Part shown: positions 44,526 to 44,959 of the stretch, piece after piece | Numbering within the stretch: position 1 is the stretch's first letter | Layout of the letters: each line of letters begins with the position of its first letter | The notes under the pieces: generated by a model | The model's input: only the letters and a program-made list of their open reading frames with translations | Databases searched by the model: none | What the model was told of the DNA's origin: nothing | Position numbers and translations under genes: made by a program | DNA from: a virus | Virus record (IMG/VR): IMGVR_UViG_3300045141_000036 | Coordinates: 1 to 44,959 of that record | Strand: one strand, 5' to 3' | Length of the DNA: 44,959 nucleotides

Positions 44526-44852
44526 CTAGTGGTTGGGCAGATCCGAGTCGCCGAACTCGCTGGAGCCACCCTTGGTCATGCCAGTGGAGACAATGATGTC
44601 ACTGTCCCACTTCTGGGTGATGGTGGAAGGAGTCTGGTGGCGAGTCTCGCCCTCAGCGACAGACTCAAGGGGCTGCATCTCCCATGGAGTCATGGCCATA
44701 CCGGCAAGCGTGTACCACGGGCCAGTCTTGGGATGATCAGGGAATACACCAGAAGCGAGACCGTCGACCTCTGGAGCGGAACTGTTGGTCTGGTAGACAC
44801 CGCCAGCAGTGGCGTTGCCATCAGAAGTGACGCTCAGTCCATCAGTAGCCAT
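44526..44852 (-). CDS. Hypothetical virion-region protein (108 aa)
   Basis: Complete copy of the gene cut at the window start. ATG 44852 follows AAGGAAG. Residues 1-60 (ATDGLSVTSDGNATAGGVYQTNSSAPEVDGLASGVFPDHPKTGPWYTLAG) are Gly/Ser/Thr-rich, and the end is polar with a GMTKGGSSEFGDSDLPNH tail. It follows the portal and a 50-residue gene in the circular order. Function unknown. Confidence 0.65.
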   Translation of the reverse strand: MATDGLSVTSDGNATAGGVYQTNSSAPEVDGLASGVFPDHPKTGPWYTLAGMAMTPWEMQPLESVAEGETRHQTPSTITQKWDSDIIVSTGMTKGGSSEFGDSDLPNH

Positions 44853-44959
44853 GTTTACTTCCTTACTGTCTTGGTGGCAGCAGCCTTGGCTACTGGCTTA
44901 CTCTTCGGTTCATGACACCAGACGCAGACCGTTAAACCATCTTCATCAGTCTGCCATGC
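44620..44959. repeat. Terminal overlap, right copy
   Basis: Matches 2-341 at 334 of 340 positions. See the left copy for interpretation. Confidence 0.9.
44855..44959 (-). CDS. Small cysteine-containing protein, copy cut by window edge
   Basis: The C-terminal 34 codons and stop of the 50-residue gene seen whole at 237-389. The start is missing because the window ends. No base differs from the complete copy here. Confidence 0.6.
   Translation of the reverse strand, partial: AWQTDEDGLTVCVWCHEPKSKPVAKAAATKTVRK

Noticed and set aside
1-44959. CRISPR array, integrase, attachment site or insertion sequence
   Set aside because: No regularly spaced direct repeats, no recombinase motifs and no transposase were seen on either strand.

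Overview
The window is almost certainly one complete genome of a tailed, double-stranded DNA phage of an actinobacterium. Its first and last 340 bases overlap (2-341 = 44620-44959, six mismatches), so the unit is a circular or circularly permuted map of about 44.6 kb. The actinobacterial host is inferred from a WhiB-type iron-sulfur regulator (14625-15068) with the exact C-X29-C-X2-C-X5-C spacing, from leaderless-type promoters, and from many small proteins of the kind found in actinophages. The virion genes (terminase, portal, N4gp56-like capsid, very large internal proteins, no tape-measure/tail-tube series) suggest a podovirus. No integrase or obvious immunity repressor was seen, so a lytic life style is likely (inference).

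Layout. (1) A divergent, gene-free control region at 4873-6002 separates two transcription directions. (2) Leftward from it, and continuing through the artificial ends of the map, runs one late operon: terL, endolysin, portal (4872-389), then small virion genes, a 1631-residue virion protein, three related ejection-type proteins (one with NlpC/P60), two tRNAs, scaffold, capsid, connector/tail genes and a lysis cluster (44852-24202). (3) Rightward lies the early region: small modules with hairpin leaders (6003-11891), an opposing three-gene island (metallophosphoesterase, zinc protein, sigma-like factor; 13653-11943), small zinc proteins, then a WhiB-led replication/recombination operon (14625-24147) with a RecB/Cas4-like nuclease, SSB-like proteins, a RecA-fold helicase/ATPase, a PD-(D/E)XK resolvase and a CHC2/Toprim primase split over two frames. 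A perfect 30-bp palindrome at 24158-24187 separates the converging early and late operons.

Genes are packed with 1-8 base stop/start overlaps (ATGA, GTGA, TTGA, TAATG, TAGTG, TGATG), so translation is probably coupled throughout. Four homing-type HNH/endonuclease VII genes have invaded the genome.

The most unusual signals are: several dozen perfect short stem-loops buried inside coding sequence; a candidate large structured RNA at about 6660-6991 with mutually exclusive pairings; hairpin leaders with compensatory changes; a homing endonuclease that seems to have brought its own replacement 3' end for the nuclease gene it entered; and a primase gene with a frameshift site laid out like that of release factor 2.
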